Assembly (NCBI GenBank): GCA_965275905.1
Contig: CBDHYJ010000025.1
Location: forward strand, 62,001 to 126,000
Length of the DNA stretch: 64,000 nucleotides
Direction of reading: 5' to 3'
DNA from: CBDAQD01 sp965275905
GTDB lineage: Bacteria > Pseudomonadota > Alphaproteobacteria > Rhizobiales > JAJFHC01
The translations under genes and the position numbers were made by a program. Positions 8,339-17,677 of this stretch are shown piece by piece (within the stretch, counting starts at the first letter, position 1; every line of letters starts with the position of its first letter). Under the pieces are notes generated by a model that saw only the letters and a list, made by a program, of their open reading frames with translations, was not told the origin of the DNA and searched no databases.

Positions 8339-9088
8339 TCAGACGTGCTGACCGCCGTTGATCATGACCTCGGAACCGGTGACGTAGCTCGCCTGTTCCG
8401 AGCACAGGAAGTAGATCGTCTTCGCCACCTCCTCCGGCTCGCCGAGACGGCGCATCGGTATCTGCTCGACAATCTTTTCCGTTCCCGGCGACAGGATTGA
8501 TGTGTCGATCTCGCCGGGAGCAATGGCGTTGACGCGAATGCCGAGCGGACCGAAGTCGGAGGCCATCTCGCGGGTAAGCGAAGCAAGCGCGGCCTTCGAC
8601 GTGGCATAGGCGGCTCCGGCGAAGGGATGGACCCTGCTGCCGGCAATCGACGTCACATTCACGACGGACCCCTTGGCCTTCTTCAGTTCCTCCACCAGTC
8701 CACGCGCGAGCATGATCGGCGCGAAGAAGTTCACCTGGAAAACCTTCATCCAGTCTTCCGCATTCATGTCGATGGCCCCCAGCCGCTCACCCGCCTCGCC
8801 TTTCGGTGAGATGGCAGCGTTGTTGACCAGCGCTTCCAGGCGATTGCCGTGAAGACGGACCCGCATTTCGGCGATCGCTTCGCGAACATTCTCCCGGTCA
8901 GCGAGATCGACCTGAATGTGGTCCTCAGGTCCCGCTTCCCAGGGGCAGTCCTCCGGAAACGGCTGGCGCGAGCACGTGATCACGCGCCATCCCGCGCTCG
9001 AGAACCGTTTCACCGTGGCATGTCCGATGCCGCGGCTCGCCCCGGTCAGAATGAGGGTCTTGCGTTCGTTTGATGGTGTCGTGGGCAT
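8339..9088 (-). CDS. Short-chain dehydrogenase/reductase (classical SDR)
   Basis: A 249-residue classical SDR. TGASRGIGHA near the N-terminus binds NAD(P), NNAAIS is the stabilising NNAG-type motif, and Ser (NVTSIAG), Tyr and Lys (YATSKAA) make the active site. The C-terminal TGSEVMINGG strand is typical. These enzymes oxidise alcohols or reduce carbonyls; the substrate is unknown. It lies just downstream of pdxH on the same strand (81-bp gap), and may be co-transcribed with it. Confidence 0.88.
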   Translation of the reverse strand: MPTTPSNERKTLILTGASRGIGHATVKRFSSAGWRVITCSRQPFPEDCPWEAGPEDHIQVDLADRENVREAIAEMRVRLHGNRLEALVNNAAISPKGEAGERLGAIDMNAEDWMKVFQVNFFAPIMLARGLVEELKKAKGSVVNVTSIAGSRVHPFAGAAYATSKAALASLTREMASDFGPLGIRVNAIAPGEIDTSILSPGTEKIVEQIPMRRLGEPEEVAKTIYFLCSEQASYVTGSEVMINGGQHV

Positions 9089-9169
9089 GACTGACCTTAT
9101 AGAGCAAAGCGCGACGGGTGACCACGTCCGCTGGTTGAGTGTATGCGCCGCATTCGGTAACCCGGCGTC

Positions 9170-9814
9170 TCAGGGAAACAGACGCGACTTCCGCCATGGT
9201 CCGTCAGCATCGGGCCGGCGGAAGACGAGCCGGTCATGCAGACGAAACGGGCGATCGTGCCAGAACTCGATCTCGAGCGGCGTGATTCGATACCCCGTCC
9301 AGTGGGGAGGTCGAGGAATCTCGCCGCCGGTATATCTTTCGTCTACGCGCGCGATCTCGGCTTCGAACACCGCGCGGCTTTCCAGCGGGCTCGACTGGTC
9401 GGACGCCCAGGCCCCGATCTGGCTGTCTCGCGGTCGTGATGCGAAATAGGCATCCGCCTCCTCGTCGCTGACCCTGGACACCGCACCGCGTGCGCGCACC
9501 TGCCGGCGCAGACTCTTCCAGTGCAGGCACAAAGCCGCCCTGGCACTTTGCTCGAGCTGAACGCCCTTGGCGCTCGTCGTGTTCGTGTAGAACACAAAGC
9601 CGCGCTCATCGGTCCCCTTGAGAAGCACAGTGCGGACATCGGGCTGACCGCCGACATCGACCGTTGCCAACGACATGGCATTGGCATCCGCGGGCTCGCT
9701 GGCCCACGCTTCCTTGAGCCAGATTTCAAACAACTCGAATGGATTCTCAAAGCCGAAGAAGTCCGAACCGTCCTCTTCAGAACTCCGGCTTTCGGCGGAC
9801 ACGTCGCTTGACAT
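9170..9814 (-). CDS. pdxH: Pyridoxamine 5'-phosphate oxidase
   Basis: PdxH oxidises pyridoxine or pyridoxamine 5'-phosphate to pyridoxal 5'-phosphate using FMN and oxygen. Family marks are ANAMSLATVD, VRTVLLKG, GFVFYTNTTSAKG, ALCLHWKSLRRQVRARG and the C-terminal HDRLVFRR with the terminal RLFP. I use the ATG at 9814 (214 residues, normal size) with a weak GAAAG upstream; in-frame ATGs at 9838, 9844 and 9856 would add up to 14 residues. The order pdxH (minus) then lipoprotein, dnaJ-like and fabI (plus) recalls rhizobial chromosomes. Confidence 0.92.
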   Translation of the reverse strand: MSSDVSAESRSSEEDGSDFFGFENPFELFEIWLKEAWASEPADANAMSLATVDVGGQPDVRTVLLKGTDERGFVFYTNTTSAKGVQLEQSARAALCLHWKSLRRQVRARGAVSRVSDEEADAYFASRPRDSQIGAWASDQSSPLESRAVFEAEIARVDERYTGGEIPRPPHWTGYRITPLEIEFWHDRPFRLHDRLVFRRPDADGPWRKSRLFP

Positions 9815-10003
9815 CAGACTTTCATTCCGTGCGTCCATTTGCATGACTGCGCACAATGGCGTATTTGAACAATATGTGAACGGGCAGTCGATGGTGGAAT
9901 GGCCGGTATGCCATTATCCTGCTCCGAGGGCTTATCATATAAGGCGTCGGGCGCGGGCAACCAGATATTCTGCGCATCGAAGGAAGACAAGGGACTGATC
10001 CCA

Positions 10004-10462
10004 ATGACACGAGTCAGAGAGTTGGTCGTTTGCGTGGGCCTCCTGGCGCTGGCCGGATGCATCAGCGACGGCACTTACGGAAACAGGCAACTGGCGGGCG
10101 GAGTCGGCGGCGACACGGCCGGAGTGGCGGTTTCACCCGGCAGCAACCGCATCACCGCAGCGGCGTCAGGACCGGTAATCAGTGCGCTGGTTGGGCCGGA
10201 TATCGGGCAATCGCTGAATGATCAGGATCGCCAGAATGCGTTCGTCGCGGCACAGGACTCCTTCGCTTCGGGCCGCACGACACGGTGGTCGAACACCAAC
10301 ACGGGACGTTACGGCACGGTTGACCCGACGCCCACCTATACCGGTCCGACCGGACAAACCTGCAGGAACTTCTCGCACACCATGTGGGCCGACGGACGAA
10401 ATGGGACCGTTGAGGGCAAAGCCTGCAGGCAAACCGACGGAAGCTGGCAAATCACGTCCTGA
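10004..10462 (+). CDS. Outer-membrane lipoprotein, 16-kDa surface-antigen-like
   Basis: A 152-residue protein with a lipoprotein signal: positively charged start, hydrophobic core and the lipobox LALAGC, so Cys is acylated after cleavage near residue 19. The middle (GPVISALVGPDIGQSLNDQDR) and the C-terminal half (PTYTGPTGQTCRNFSHTMWADG) resemble RT0821/Lpp0805-type surface proteins (17/16-kDa antigen family). The role is unknown beyond envelope location. I chose the ATG at 10004 because the signal peptide starts there; the open frame continues upstream without a convincing ribosome site. Confidence 0.8.
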   Translation: MTRVRELVVCVGLLALAGCISDGTYGNRQLAGGVGGDTAGVAVSPGSNRITAAASGPVISALVGPDIGQSLNDQDRQNAFVAAQDSFASGRTTRWSNTNTGRYGTVDPTPTYTGPTGQTCRNFSHTMWADGRNGTVEGKACRQTDGSWQITS

Positions 10463-10657
10463 GCATTCAGGTTGCAGAACGGTGGGCTGAACCGGAACCG
10501 AGCGCGGAAATCCAAGCTTTTCCGGTGATTTTCAGTCAATTTGAGAGCATGATGTGCTGCGGCCCTTTAAATGCAGAGCACTGTTGCATAAATATCACAT
10601 TATGGAAGGCCGATGTGCCGGCCAATGACCGCTGATGGATTGCAAGGTTGAGTGTCG

Positions 10658-11599
10658 ATGCGAGATCCCTATGACGTTTTGGGTGTGTCCAAGACCGCAA
10701 GTGCCGCGGAGATAAAGAAGGCCTATCGCCAGCTCGCCAAGAAACACCATCCGGACAGCAATAAGGGCGACAAAGCTGCGGAGAAGAAATTCTCCGAAGC
10801 GACAACTGCCTATGACCTTCTGAACGACAAGGACAAGCGTTCGGCCTACGACCGCGGCGAGATCGACGCCGAAGGCAATCCCAAGTTTCAGGGCTTCGAC
10901 CCGTTTGGCGGCGGTGACGGAGCATTCGGTGGTGGTCGGGCCGGCGGATTCAGGACGCATACCAGCAGTGGCGGGTTTTCCGCGGAGGACATTTTCTCCG
11001 AAATATTCGGCGGGTTCGGTGCCGCGACCCAGGAACGTCAGAGACCCCGGCAAACGCGCGGCGCGGACGTCAACTATACGCTTGCCGTAACCTTCCGCGA
11101 TGCGATGACCGGCGCGACGAAGCGCATCACGCTTCCCGGCGGCCGGCAGCTCGATGTCAGAATTCCCGTCGGGGTCGATGACGGTCAGCAAATCCGGCTG
11201 AAGGGCCAGGGTGATTCGGGTATGGCCGGAATACCGAAAGGCGATGCCCTGATCACAATCCAGGTGTCGGCGGATCCTCTCTTCCGCCGGGACGGGCAAA
11301 ACATCCGTCTGGACGTTCCCATCACGCTTTACGAGGCGGCGCTCGGCGCGACGATCAAGGTGCCAACCCTGGATGGCACGGTCGAAACCAAGGTCCCTCC
11401 GAAGTCCAGTTCGGGCAGGACACTCAGGCTCAAAGGCAAGGGTGTCCCTGCGTCGGGCAAGCAGACAGCCGGCGACATGCTGATCACGTTGAAGATCGTA
11501 CTGCCCGAGTCCGGCGATGAAGACCTGACGGAGCTTATGGAGCGATGGCGAGACGACAAGCCCTATGACGTGCGTTCGGGGCTGTTTCGTAACAATTAG
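10658..11599 (+). CDS. DnaJ-type co-chaperone (CbpA-like, no zinc finger)
   Basis: A 313-residue J-domain protein. The J domain fills residues 1-68 with the HPD tripeptide at 31-33 that stimulates DnaK ATPase. A Gly/Phe-rich linker follows (about 75-110), then the two substrate-binding beta domains (TRGADVNYTLAVTFRDAMTG onward). The CxxCxGxG zinc repeats of true DnaJ are absent, so it is a type II co-chaperone. ATG 10658 is chosen with AAGG about 10 nt upstream; a GTG two codons earlier is also possible. Lies between the lipoprotein gene and fabI. Confidence 0.9.
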   Translation: MRDPYDVLGVSKTASAAEIKKAYRQLAKKHHPDSNKGDKAAEKKFSEATTAYDLLNDKDKRSAYDRGEIDAEGNPKFQGFDPFGGGDGAFGGGRAGGFRTHTSSGGFSAEDIFSEIFGGFGAATQERQRPRQTRGADVNYTLAVTFRDAMTGATKRITLPGGRQLDVRIPVGVDDGQQIRLKGQGDSGMAGIPKGDALITIQVSADPLFRRDGQNIRLDVPITLYEAALGATIKVPTLDGTVETKVPPKSSSGRTLRLKGKGVPASGKQTAGDMLITLKIVLPESGDEDLTELMERWRDDKPYDVRSGLFRNN

Positions 11600-11713
11600 A
11601 AACGTTGCTCAAATCAGCTTTCCTGCCGGCCTTTTTGATGGACCCCATGGGGCAAATATGTAGGATGTGCGCCGATCACCGAGGGGATTACTTCGACTCC
11701 GAGAGGGGAGGAA

Positions 11714-12526
11714 ATGAGCGAATCTGGATCGCTTATGAGTGGCAAGCGCGGCCTCGTCATGGGGGTGGCGAACAATCGTTCGATCGCCTGGGGCATCGCC
11801 AAGGCCTGCGCCGATCACGGTGCCGAACTTGCCTTCACGTACCAGGGTGAGGCGCTTCAAAAGCGCGTCCAACCGCTCGCCGAATCCGTAAATTCCCCCT
11901 TGGTCCTGCCTTGTGACGTCACGGACATGACATCGATCGACAACGTCTTTTCCGAGATTGAGAAGACCTGGGGCAAACTCGATTTCGTGGTCCACGCAAT
12001 TGCGTATGCGGACAAGGAAGAACTGACCGGCCGGTACGTGGACACATCCGCGGAGAACTTCAGGCAGAGCCTGTTCATCTCCTGCTATTCGTTCACTGCC
12101 ATCGCCCAGCGCGCCGAGAAACTGATGGCGGATGGGGGTTCGCTCCTGACGCTGACCTACTACGGCGCCGAGAAAGTCATGCCGCATTACAACGTGATGG
12201 GTGTCGCCAAGGCAGCGCTCGAGGCAAGCGTCCGGTACCTGGCAGCGGATCTTGGCAAGCAGGCTATCCGCGTGAACGGCATTTCGGCCGGGCCGATCAA
12301 GACGCTGGCGGCGTCCGGCATCGGCGACTTCCGCTACATCCTCAAGTGGAACGAATACAACGCCCCGCTGAGGCGGACCGTCAGCATCGAAGAAGTCGGC
12401 GACGCCGGGCTATACCTGCTGTCGGATCTGGGCCGCGGCGTGACCGGCGAGATCCACCATGTGGACAGCGGCTATCACATCGTCGGCATGAAGGCCGAGG
12501 ACGCGCCCGACATCAGCGTCGTCTGA
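11714..12526 (+). CDS. fabI: Enoyl-[acyl-carrier-protein] reductase [NADH]
   Basis: FabI carries out the last reduction of each type II fatty-acid elongation cycle. At 270 residues it has the normal length. The nucleotide motif is the altered GVANNRSIAWGIAKA, and the active-site pair fits Y-x6-K (Tyr159, Lys166 in YNVMGVAKA). RVNGISAGPIKTLAASGI is the substrate-binding loop. A strong ribosome site (GGGGAGG) precedes the ATG. aroC follows on the same strand after about 120 bp. Confidence 0.95.
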   Translation: MSESGSLMSGKRGLVMGVANNRSIAWGIAKACADHGAELAFTYQGEALQKRVQPLAESVNSPLVLPCDVTDMTSIDNVFSEIEKTWGKLDFVVHAIAYADKEELTGRYVDTSAENFRQSLFISCYSFTAIAQRAEKLMADGGSLLTLTYYGAEKVMPHYNVMGVAKAALEASVRYLAADLGKQAIRVNGISAGPIKTLAASGIGDFRYILKWNEYNAPLRRTVSIEEVGDAGLYLLSDLGRGVTGEIHHVDSGYHIVGMKAEDAPDISVV

Positions 12527-12650
12527 CCGGCAACCGCAATTTGCCACACCGCCCCGGAACCGGTAACCGTCAAGACGGGTTCACCGTGACATTGTGCATT
12601 CAAGACGCTAGATGTGGGCGCCACTGTGCTTGAAAGGCGGGCGTTCGTCC

Positions 12651-13741
12651 ATGTCGTTTAACAGCTTCGGCCATATGTTCAGGGTCACGACGTTCGGGGA
12701 GTCCCACGGACCCGCGATCGGCTGCGTCATCGACGGCTGCCCGCCAATGATCCCGATCACCGAGGACGAGATCCAGGTCTGGATGGACAAGCGCCGGCCC
12801 GGGCAGTCCAGGTTCACAACGCAGCGACGCGAACCGGACACAGTGCGCATTCTCTCCGGCGTGTTCGTCGACGAAGCGACCGGTCAGCAGGTCACGACCG
12901 GCACACCAATCGGACTTGATGATCGACAATGTCGACCAGCGCTCCAAGGACTACAGCGACATCAAGGACAAGTTTCCGCCCGGGCCATGCCGATTTCACC
13001 TATTTGACCAAGTACGGCATCCGCGATTACCGCGGCGGCGGACGATCATCGGCGCGGGAGACCGCAACGCGGGTCGCTGCCGGCGCGATCGCGCGCAAGG
13101 TTATCCCGGCAATCACGGTCCGCGGCGCACTGGTCCAGATGGGTCCGCACGAGATCAACCGGGACAACTGGAACTGGGACGAGGTCGACCGGAATCCCTT
13201 CTTCTGTCCCGATGCCGGGGCCGCCAAGGCCTGGGAGGCATATCTCGACGGCGTTCGCAAATCAGGGTCGTCCTGCGGTGCCGTCATCGAAGTCGTGGCG
13301 TCCGGTGTGCCGGCCGGTCTCGGTGCCCCGGTCTACGGCAAACTCGATCAGGACATTGCGTCCGCATTCATGAGCATCAATGCGGTCAAGGGCGTTGAAA
13401 TCGGTTCCGGTTTCGCGACCGCCGCCATGTCGGGCGAAGGCAATGCCGACGAGATGCGCATGGAGAACGGCTCGCCCGAATTCATGTCGAATAACGCGGG
13501 CGGCATTCTGGGCGGGATTTCGACCGGTCAGGATGTGGTCGCCCGCTTCGTCGTGAAACCGACGTCGTCAATCCTGTCACCGCGCCAGACCGTTACAAAG
13601 GATGGCGAGGAAACCGACATCGTGACCAAGGGGCGCCATGACCCCTGTGTCGGGATCAGGGCCGTGCCGGTGGGAGAAGCCATGATGGCGCTGGTGCTCG
13701 CCGACCACGTGCTGCTTCATCGCGGCCAGATGGGATCCTGA
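12651..13741 (+). pseudogene. aroC: Chorismate synthase, interrupted by two +1 frameshifts
   Basis: AroC converts EPSP to chorismate, the branch point for aromatic amino acids, folate and quinones. The start SFNSFGHMFRVTTFGESHGP and the later YGIRDYRGGGRSSARE are hallmark motifs. The reading frame breaks twice: an extra T at 12916-12917 (ACTTGATG where ACTGATG is expected) and an extra T at 12973-12975 (AAGTTTCCG where AAGTTCCG is expected). Removing both gives one 362-residue AroC of normal size with MIDNVDQRSKDY and RPGHADFTY intact. As written, translation ends at 13007 after 118 residues. The gene is normally essential, so sequencing error is as likely as a real lesion. Confidence 0.9.
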
Positions 13742-13749
13742 GCAACCGC

Positions 13750-14622
13750 TTAAGGCTCATCAAAGACGAGAACAACGGGGTCCATGCTGTCGGAGACGGC
13801 GGCACGCTTCATGCCCCTGGAGTTGTATGGCATGACGATCCGCCCCTCGCGATCGACGGCGATGAGACCGCCGTCCCCGCCCAGTTCGGCGACAACATCC
13901 AGTGCCGCCGCCGCTGCCTCTTCGAGTGTCGCCCCGCCGTAGTTCATGCGAGCCGCAACATCGTGCGCGCTGCATCCGCGCAGGAAATATTCCCCAAGTC
14001 CGGTGCACGATACGGCAACCGTGGAATCCGCCCACGTGCCCGAACCGATGACCGGCGTGTCGCCGACCCGACCGCCCAGTTTCCTGAAGACGCCGCCGGT
14101 CGACGTCGCGGCCGCCAGGTTACCGTTGCCGTCGAGCGCAACCGCTCCGACGGTCCCGTGTTGCGAGCCCGCCGCAGCAAGAGCGTCCCGGTCCGGACGC
14201 TGGAAATAGGAATCGGGATCATCCACAAGGTCGAGTCCCTGCTCCTCCGCAAACCGGCGCGCGCCCTCTCCGGCCAGCATGACGTGACGGGTCTGTTCCA
14301 TCACCGACCGCGCGATCTGGATGGGGCTCACGACGTCCCGAATGGCCGCCACCGCGCCGGCGCGGCAATCGGCTCCATCCATGATGCTTGCATCCAGTTC
14401 GACATGGCCGTCGCTGTTGGGCGATGCGCCCTTGCCGGCGACATACAAGCCGGACGCCTCGAGTTCCGTGACCAGGTCGGTGACCACGTCAAGTGCACTC
14501 CCGCCGTTCGCGAGCAAGGTTGCGCCGGACGCGACAAGCGTCGCCATATGCTCGCGCTGACGGGCATAGTCGATTTCAGGCCTTGCCCCGGCGCCACCGT
14601 GGATGGCCAGTGCATACGTCAT
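13750..14622 (-). CDS. Isoaspartyl peptidase / L-asparaginase (Ntn hydrolase)
   Basis: A 290-residue plant-type asparaginase (IaaA-like). These are made as a precursor that cuts itself before a threonine, which then becomes the nucleophile; here that is Thr157 in SQHGTVGAVALD. The N-terminal AIHGGAGA and the GDTPVIGSGTWAD segment are family features. It hydrolyses beta-aspartyl dipeptides and asparagine. It is convergent with aroC (8-bp gap) and lies 53 bp downstream of the Lrp-type regulator, with which it may be co-transcribed. Confidence 0.9.
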   Translation of the reverse strand: MTYALAIHGGAGARPEIDYARQREHMATLVASGATLLANGGSALDVVTDLVTELEASGLYVAGKGASPNSDGHVELDASIMDGADCRAGAVAAIRDVVSPIQIARSVMEQTRHVMLAGEGARRFAEEQGLDLVDDPDSYFQRPDRDALAAAGSQHGTVGAVALDGNGNLAAATSTGGVFRKLGGRVGDTPVIGSGTWADSTVAVSCTGLGEYFLRGCSAHDVAARMNYGGATLEEAAAAALDVVAELGGDGGLIAVDREGRIVMPYNSRGMKRAAVSDSMDPVVLVFDEP

Positions 14623-14675
14623 GCTGCGCCTCCGCTTTTGGTCATCGGCCGATTATCGGACGCCAAGCGCAGGTC

Positions 14676-15143
14676 TCAAAGTGGAATTGCCGTCGATCGC
14701 TTGACCGTTCTGAGCGCCAGCGTGGAGTGAACGCGCACAACCCCGGGCAGCCGTGTCAGGGTTTCGGTGTGAATGCGCTCGAAGTCGGCCGAGTCCGAGT
14801 AGATCACGCGGATCAGGTAATCCGCTTCTCCCGCCAGCAGATAGCACTCCATGATTTCGGGGACTGCCGCCACAGCCTCCTCGAAAGCGTCCAGCGCCTG
14901 CCGGCCCTGCTGGTCGAGCGATACATGCACGAACGCCGTTCCCGGTTTGCCGCACGCCTTCTCGTCGAGCAGCATCGTGTAACCGGCGACAAGACCGCTC
15001 TGCTCCAGCAAACGGAGGCGCCGGAGACAGGCGGAAGGCGACAGGTTTACGAGTTCGGAAAGCTCGACATTCGACAGCCTGCCGTCCTGCTGGAGTGCAG
15101 CAAGAATCGCACGATCGCGACCATCAAGTTCGGGAGTGTGCAT
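14676..15143 (-). CDS. Lrp/AsnC-family transcriptional regulator
   Basis: A 155-residue feast/famine regulator: an N-terminal AsnC helix-turn-helix (DGRDRAILAALQQDGRLSNV to LSPSACLRRLRLLE) and a C-terminal RAM ligand domain (about 75-150). It is transcribed divergently from ald, the usual arrangement for an alanine-responsive activator of alanine dehydrogenase (AldR/AlaR type). The shared 129-bp intergenic region is AT-rich and contains AATTTTTCGCATGAAATTT, a plausible Lrp-type site. The assignment to ald control is inferred from this arrangement. Confidence 0.9.
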   Translation of the reverse strand: MHTPELDGRDRAILAALQQDGRLSNVELSELVNLSPSACLRRLRLLEQSGLVAGYTMLLDEKACGKPGTAFVHVSLDQQGRQALDAFEEAVAAVPEIMECYLLAGEADYLIRVIYSDSADFERIHTETLTRLPGVVRVHSTLALRTVKRSTAIPL

Positions 15144-15272
15144 TTAATTCTAATAATGGCCGAATTTTTCGCATGAAATTTAGCATCACTCCCTCAGCGC
15201 CGCAACTTCGACCGGAAATTGCGCGCTAACTCCCATATGATGCGGCAAACAGATCAATATTGGGAGGTGACA

Positions 15273-16391
15273 ATGCTGATCGGCGTACCCAAGGAAGTCA
15301 AAAACAACGAATATCGTGTCGGCCTCGTGCCCTCGAGCGTTGGCGAACTGATTCATCACGGCCACGACGTGGTGATCGAGACAGGTGCCGGTGACGGCAT
15401 CGGTTTCGCGGATGAAGACTACACGGAGGCCGGCGCCTCGATCGCCGGCACCGCTGACCAGATCTTCGCTGATGCGGAGATGATCGTGAAGGTCAAGGAG
15501 CCGCAGGCCGAAGAGCGCGCGCGTCTGCGCCCCGACCAGATCCTTTTCACGTATCTCCACCTGGCGCCCGATCCCGACCAGACCAAAGACCTGGTGGCGA
15601 GCGGGGCGACGTGCATCGCCTACGAGACTGTCACGGATCATGCGCACCGGTTGCCGCTGCTGGCGCCGATGTCGGAGGTGGCCGGACGGATGTCGATCCA
15701 GGCCGGCGCGTCCTGCCTTGAGAAACCGCATGGCGGACGCGGCGTGCTGCTCGGCGGCGTGCCGGGTGTGCCGGCCGCGGATGTGGTCGTTCTGGGTGGC
15801 GGAATCGTCGGCACCAATGCGACCATGATGGCGGTCGGCCTTGGTGCCAGCGTCACCGTGATCGACCGCTCGGCCGATGTGCTGCGCCGGCTGGTCTCGG
15901 AATTCGGCACCCGCATCCAGACAGCGTTCTCGACACGCCACACGGTCGAAAGCATGGTCGAGAAGGCCGATCTCGTGATCGGCGGCGTGCTGATCCCCGG
16001 CGCGGCGGCCCCCAAACTCGTGACGGCCGACATGGTCAAGCGCATGAAGCCCGGATCGGTCGTTGTGGATGTTGCGATCGACCAGGGCGGCTGTTTCGAG
16101 ACCAGCAAGCCGACGACCCATGCCGATCCGACCTACGTGGTCGACGACGTCGTGCACTACTGCGTCGCCAACATGCCGGGAGGCGTGGCGCGTACCTCGA
16201 CCTTTGCGCTCAACAACGTGACGCTACCGTTCGTGATTGCGCTTGCCGACAAGGGCTACAAGCAGGCTCTGGTGGATGATCCGTTCCTGCGCGAAGGCTT
16301 GAACGTGCACAAGGGCAAGATCACCTACAAGGCCGTTGCCGATGCGCTCGGTTACGACTACCAGCCGCCGGAAGAGGCTCTGGCGGCGTAG
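15273..16391 (+). CDS. ald: Alanine dehydrogenase
   Basis: Ald interconverts L-alanine and pyruvate plus ammonia with NAD. At 372 residues it matches the family length. MLIGVPKEVKNNEYRVGLVP is the classic start; Lys75 (VKVKEP) and His96 (YLHLAP) are the expected pyruvate-binding and catalytic residues; VVLGGGIVGTNA is the NAD Rossmann motif. GGGAGGTG precedes the ATG by a good spacing. It is divergent from an Lrp/AsnC gene. Its 3' end is followed almost at once by a palindromic repeat interrupted by an insertion sequence, so natural termination may be altered. Confidence 0.95.
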   Translation: MLIGVPKEVKNNEYRVGLVPSSVGELIHHGHDVVIETGAGDGIGFADEDYTEAGASIAGTADQIFADAEMIVKVKEPQAEERARLRPDQILFTYLHLAPDPDQTKDLVASGATCIAYETVTDHAHRLPLLAPMSEVAGRMSIQAGASCLEKPHGGRGVLLGGVPGVPAADVVVLGGGIVGTNATMMAVGLGASVTVIDRSADVLRRLVSEFGTRIQTAFSTRHTVESMVEKADLVIGGVLIPGAAAPKLVTADMVKRMKPGSVVVDVAIDQGGCFETSKPTTHADPTYVVDDVVHYCVANMPGGVARTSTFALNNVTLPFVIALADKGYKQALVDDPFLREGLNVHKGKITYKAVADALGYDYQPPEEALAA

Positions 16392-16397
16392 GCCGCA

Positions 16398-16420
16398 AAT
16401 TGTCATGCTCGCCCCAGACG
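16398..16420. repeat. Left half of a palindromic repeat split by the IS
   Basis: AATTGTCATGCTCG (16398-16411) is the inverted complement, with one T/G change, of CGGGCATGACAATT at 17687-17700. Removing the IS joins the halves into a 14-bp stem with an 18-nt loop, directly after ald. The right half (GTCAAGCCCGGGCATGACA) has the look of dispersed REP-like palindromes common in alphaproteobacteria. Confidence 0.6.
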
Positions 16421-17677
16421 CACTGTTGTCCGGTTTAGATTTTGTGGACAAGGCGCATGGTCTGGATTCAACTGGGTTTTGCAACAAACACCGGAGTTGA
16501 AGCTCGAATTGGGAGCCCAGACCATGCCGTATCAGGATACGATTTTTGGCGCGCTTTTGAAGTTTATTCCCCGCCACCGGTTCAAACATCTTGTGGAACA
16601 GACCAAAGCCGGCCACCGGGTGCGCCGGCTTGATCCCTGGAGCCATTTGGTGGCCATGCTGTTTGCGCAGTTGTCGGGCGCTCGTTCTCTGCGCGACGTA
16701 ACCGCCGCGCTTGATGCCGTGCCGGGCACGCACAGCCATCTGGGTCTGGCCAAGGTGCGCCGCTCGACCCTTGCCGATGCCAATGCCGGCCGTCCGGTTG
16801 CCCTGTTCGAGCAATTGCTGGGTGTGCTGATCGCTCAGCTTGATCCGGGCAAGGGCCCTCGCGAGATGCTGCGTCTGATCGATGCCACGCGCATTCTGGC
16901 CGGCAGGCGGATCGAAAGCTGGTCACCCAGCGGAGCCGTCAAGCTGCATGTGGTCTATGATCCCGGCAACGACCGGCCGACCTGCTATGCGGTCACCACC
17001 GACAGGGTCAACGACATCACGCCCGCCAAGGCCTTCGCGATCGAGCCGGGGGCGACCTATGTGTTTGATAAAGCTTACTATGACTTCGCTTTCTGGGCCG
17101 ATCTCGATGCCCATGACTGCCGCTTCGTGACACGGCTGAAGAGCAATTCGCCGGTCCACATCATAAAACGCCTGGACGTCGGTCCCGACACGGCCATCGT
17201 CTCGGACGTCATCGCGCGGCTGTCAAAGCGGCTGTCCGGCAGCAGGCAAAACCCCTATGCCAAGCCGGTGCGTGTCGTCGAGGTTGGTATCGATACAGGC
17301 AAAATCCTCAGGCTCGTGACCAATGATCTCAGCTCTCCGGCCGAGCACATCGCAGCCCTCTACAAAGCCCGCTGGCAGGTCGAACTGTTCTTCAAGTGGA
17401 TCAAGCAGAACCTTAAAATCAAACACTTCATGGGCACCAGCCCTAATGCCATACGCATCCAGATCCTTACCGCACTGATCGCCTATCTGCTGCTGCGTCT
17501 GGCTCAAAGACACCGGTCATCATCACCCAGCCTGCAAACCCTGGCACGGCTCGCAAACAAGATGCTCATGATGAGAAAGCCGCTCGAAGATCTGTTCAGA
17601 CCGCCAAAACACCAAACACAAGCGCACTCCCCCGGGCAGTATAAACTTCAACTCCAATGCTAAACCGGACAACAGTG
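16421..17677 (+). mobile_element. IS4-family insertion sequence, complete, 1257 bp
   Basis: The element is bounded by perfect 18-bp terminal inverted repeats (CACTGTTGTCCGGTTTAG at 16421-16438, its complement at 17660-17677) and carries one intact transposase gene. No direct target duplication is seen at the ends (left flank CCCCAGACG, right flank GGTCAAGCC). The inverted similarity continues 23 bp outward on both sides, best explained by insertion into a palindrome, though a 1303-bp element with longer imperfect ends (16398-17700) is possible. It looks recently active because both the gene and the ends are intact. Confidence 0.85.
16524..17663 (+). CDS. IS4-family DDE transposase
   Basis: A 379-residue transposase. 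The N-terminal domain (QDTIFGALLKFIPRHRF, HLVAMLFAQLSGARSLRD) is the DUF4372 type found in one IS4 branch. The catalytic DDE residues are likely Asp120 (IDATRI), Asp182 (VFDKAYYD) and Glu287 in the IS4 signature Y-x2-R-x3-E-x6-K (YKARWQVELFFKWIK). I start at ATG 16524, with GGGAG 8 nt upstream; a TTG at 16479 is the alternative. The frame is intact, and it stops 3 bp into the right terminal repeat. Confidence 0.92.
   Translation: MPYQDTIFGALLKFIPRHRFKHLVEQTKAGHRVRRLDPWSHLVAMLFAQLSGARSLRDVTAALDAVPGTHSHLGLAKVRRSTLADANAGRPVALFEQLLGVLIAQLDPGKGPREMLRLIDATRILAGRRIESWSPSGAVKLHVVYDPGNDRPTCYAVTTDRVNDITPAKAFAIEPGATYVFDKAYYDFAFWADLDAHDCRFVTRLKSNSPVHIIKRLDVGPDTAIVSDVIARLSKRLSGSRQNPYAKPVRVVEVGIDTGKILRLVTNDLSSPAEHIAALYKARWQVELFFKWIKQNLKIKHFMGTSPNAIRIQILTALIAYLLLRLAQRHRSSSPSLQTLARLANKMLMMRKPLEDLFRPPKHQTQAHSPGQYKLQLQC

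Noticed and set aside
12562..12585. Imperfect hairpin CCGTCAAGACGG in the fabI-aroC gap
   Set aside because: Only a 5-bp core with a 2-nt loop and no T-run; probably chance.
12900..13000. Programmed ribosomal frameshifting in aroC
   Set aside because: Two separate +1 events would be required within 60 bp, there is no slippery sequence or stimulator, and AroC is not known to use recoding.
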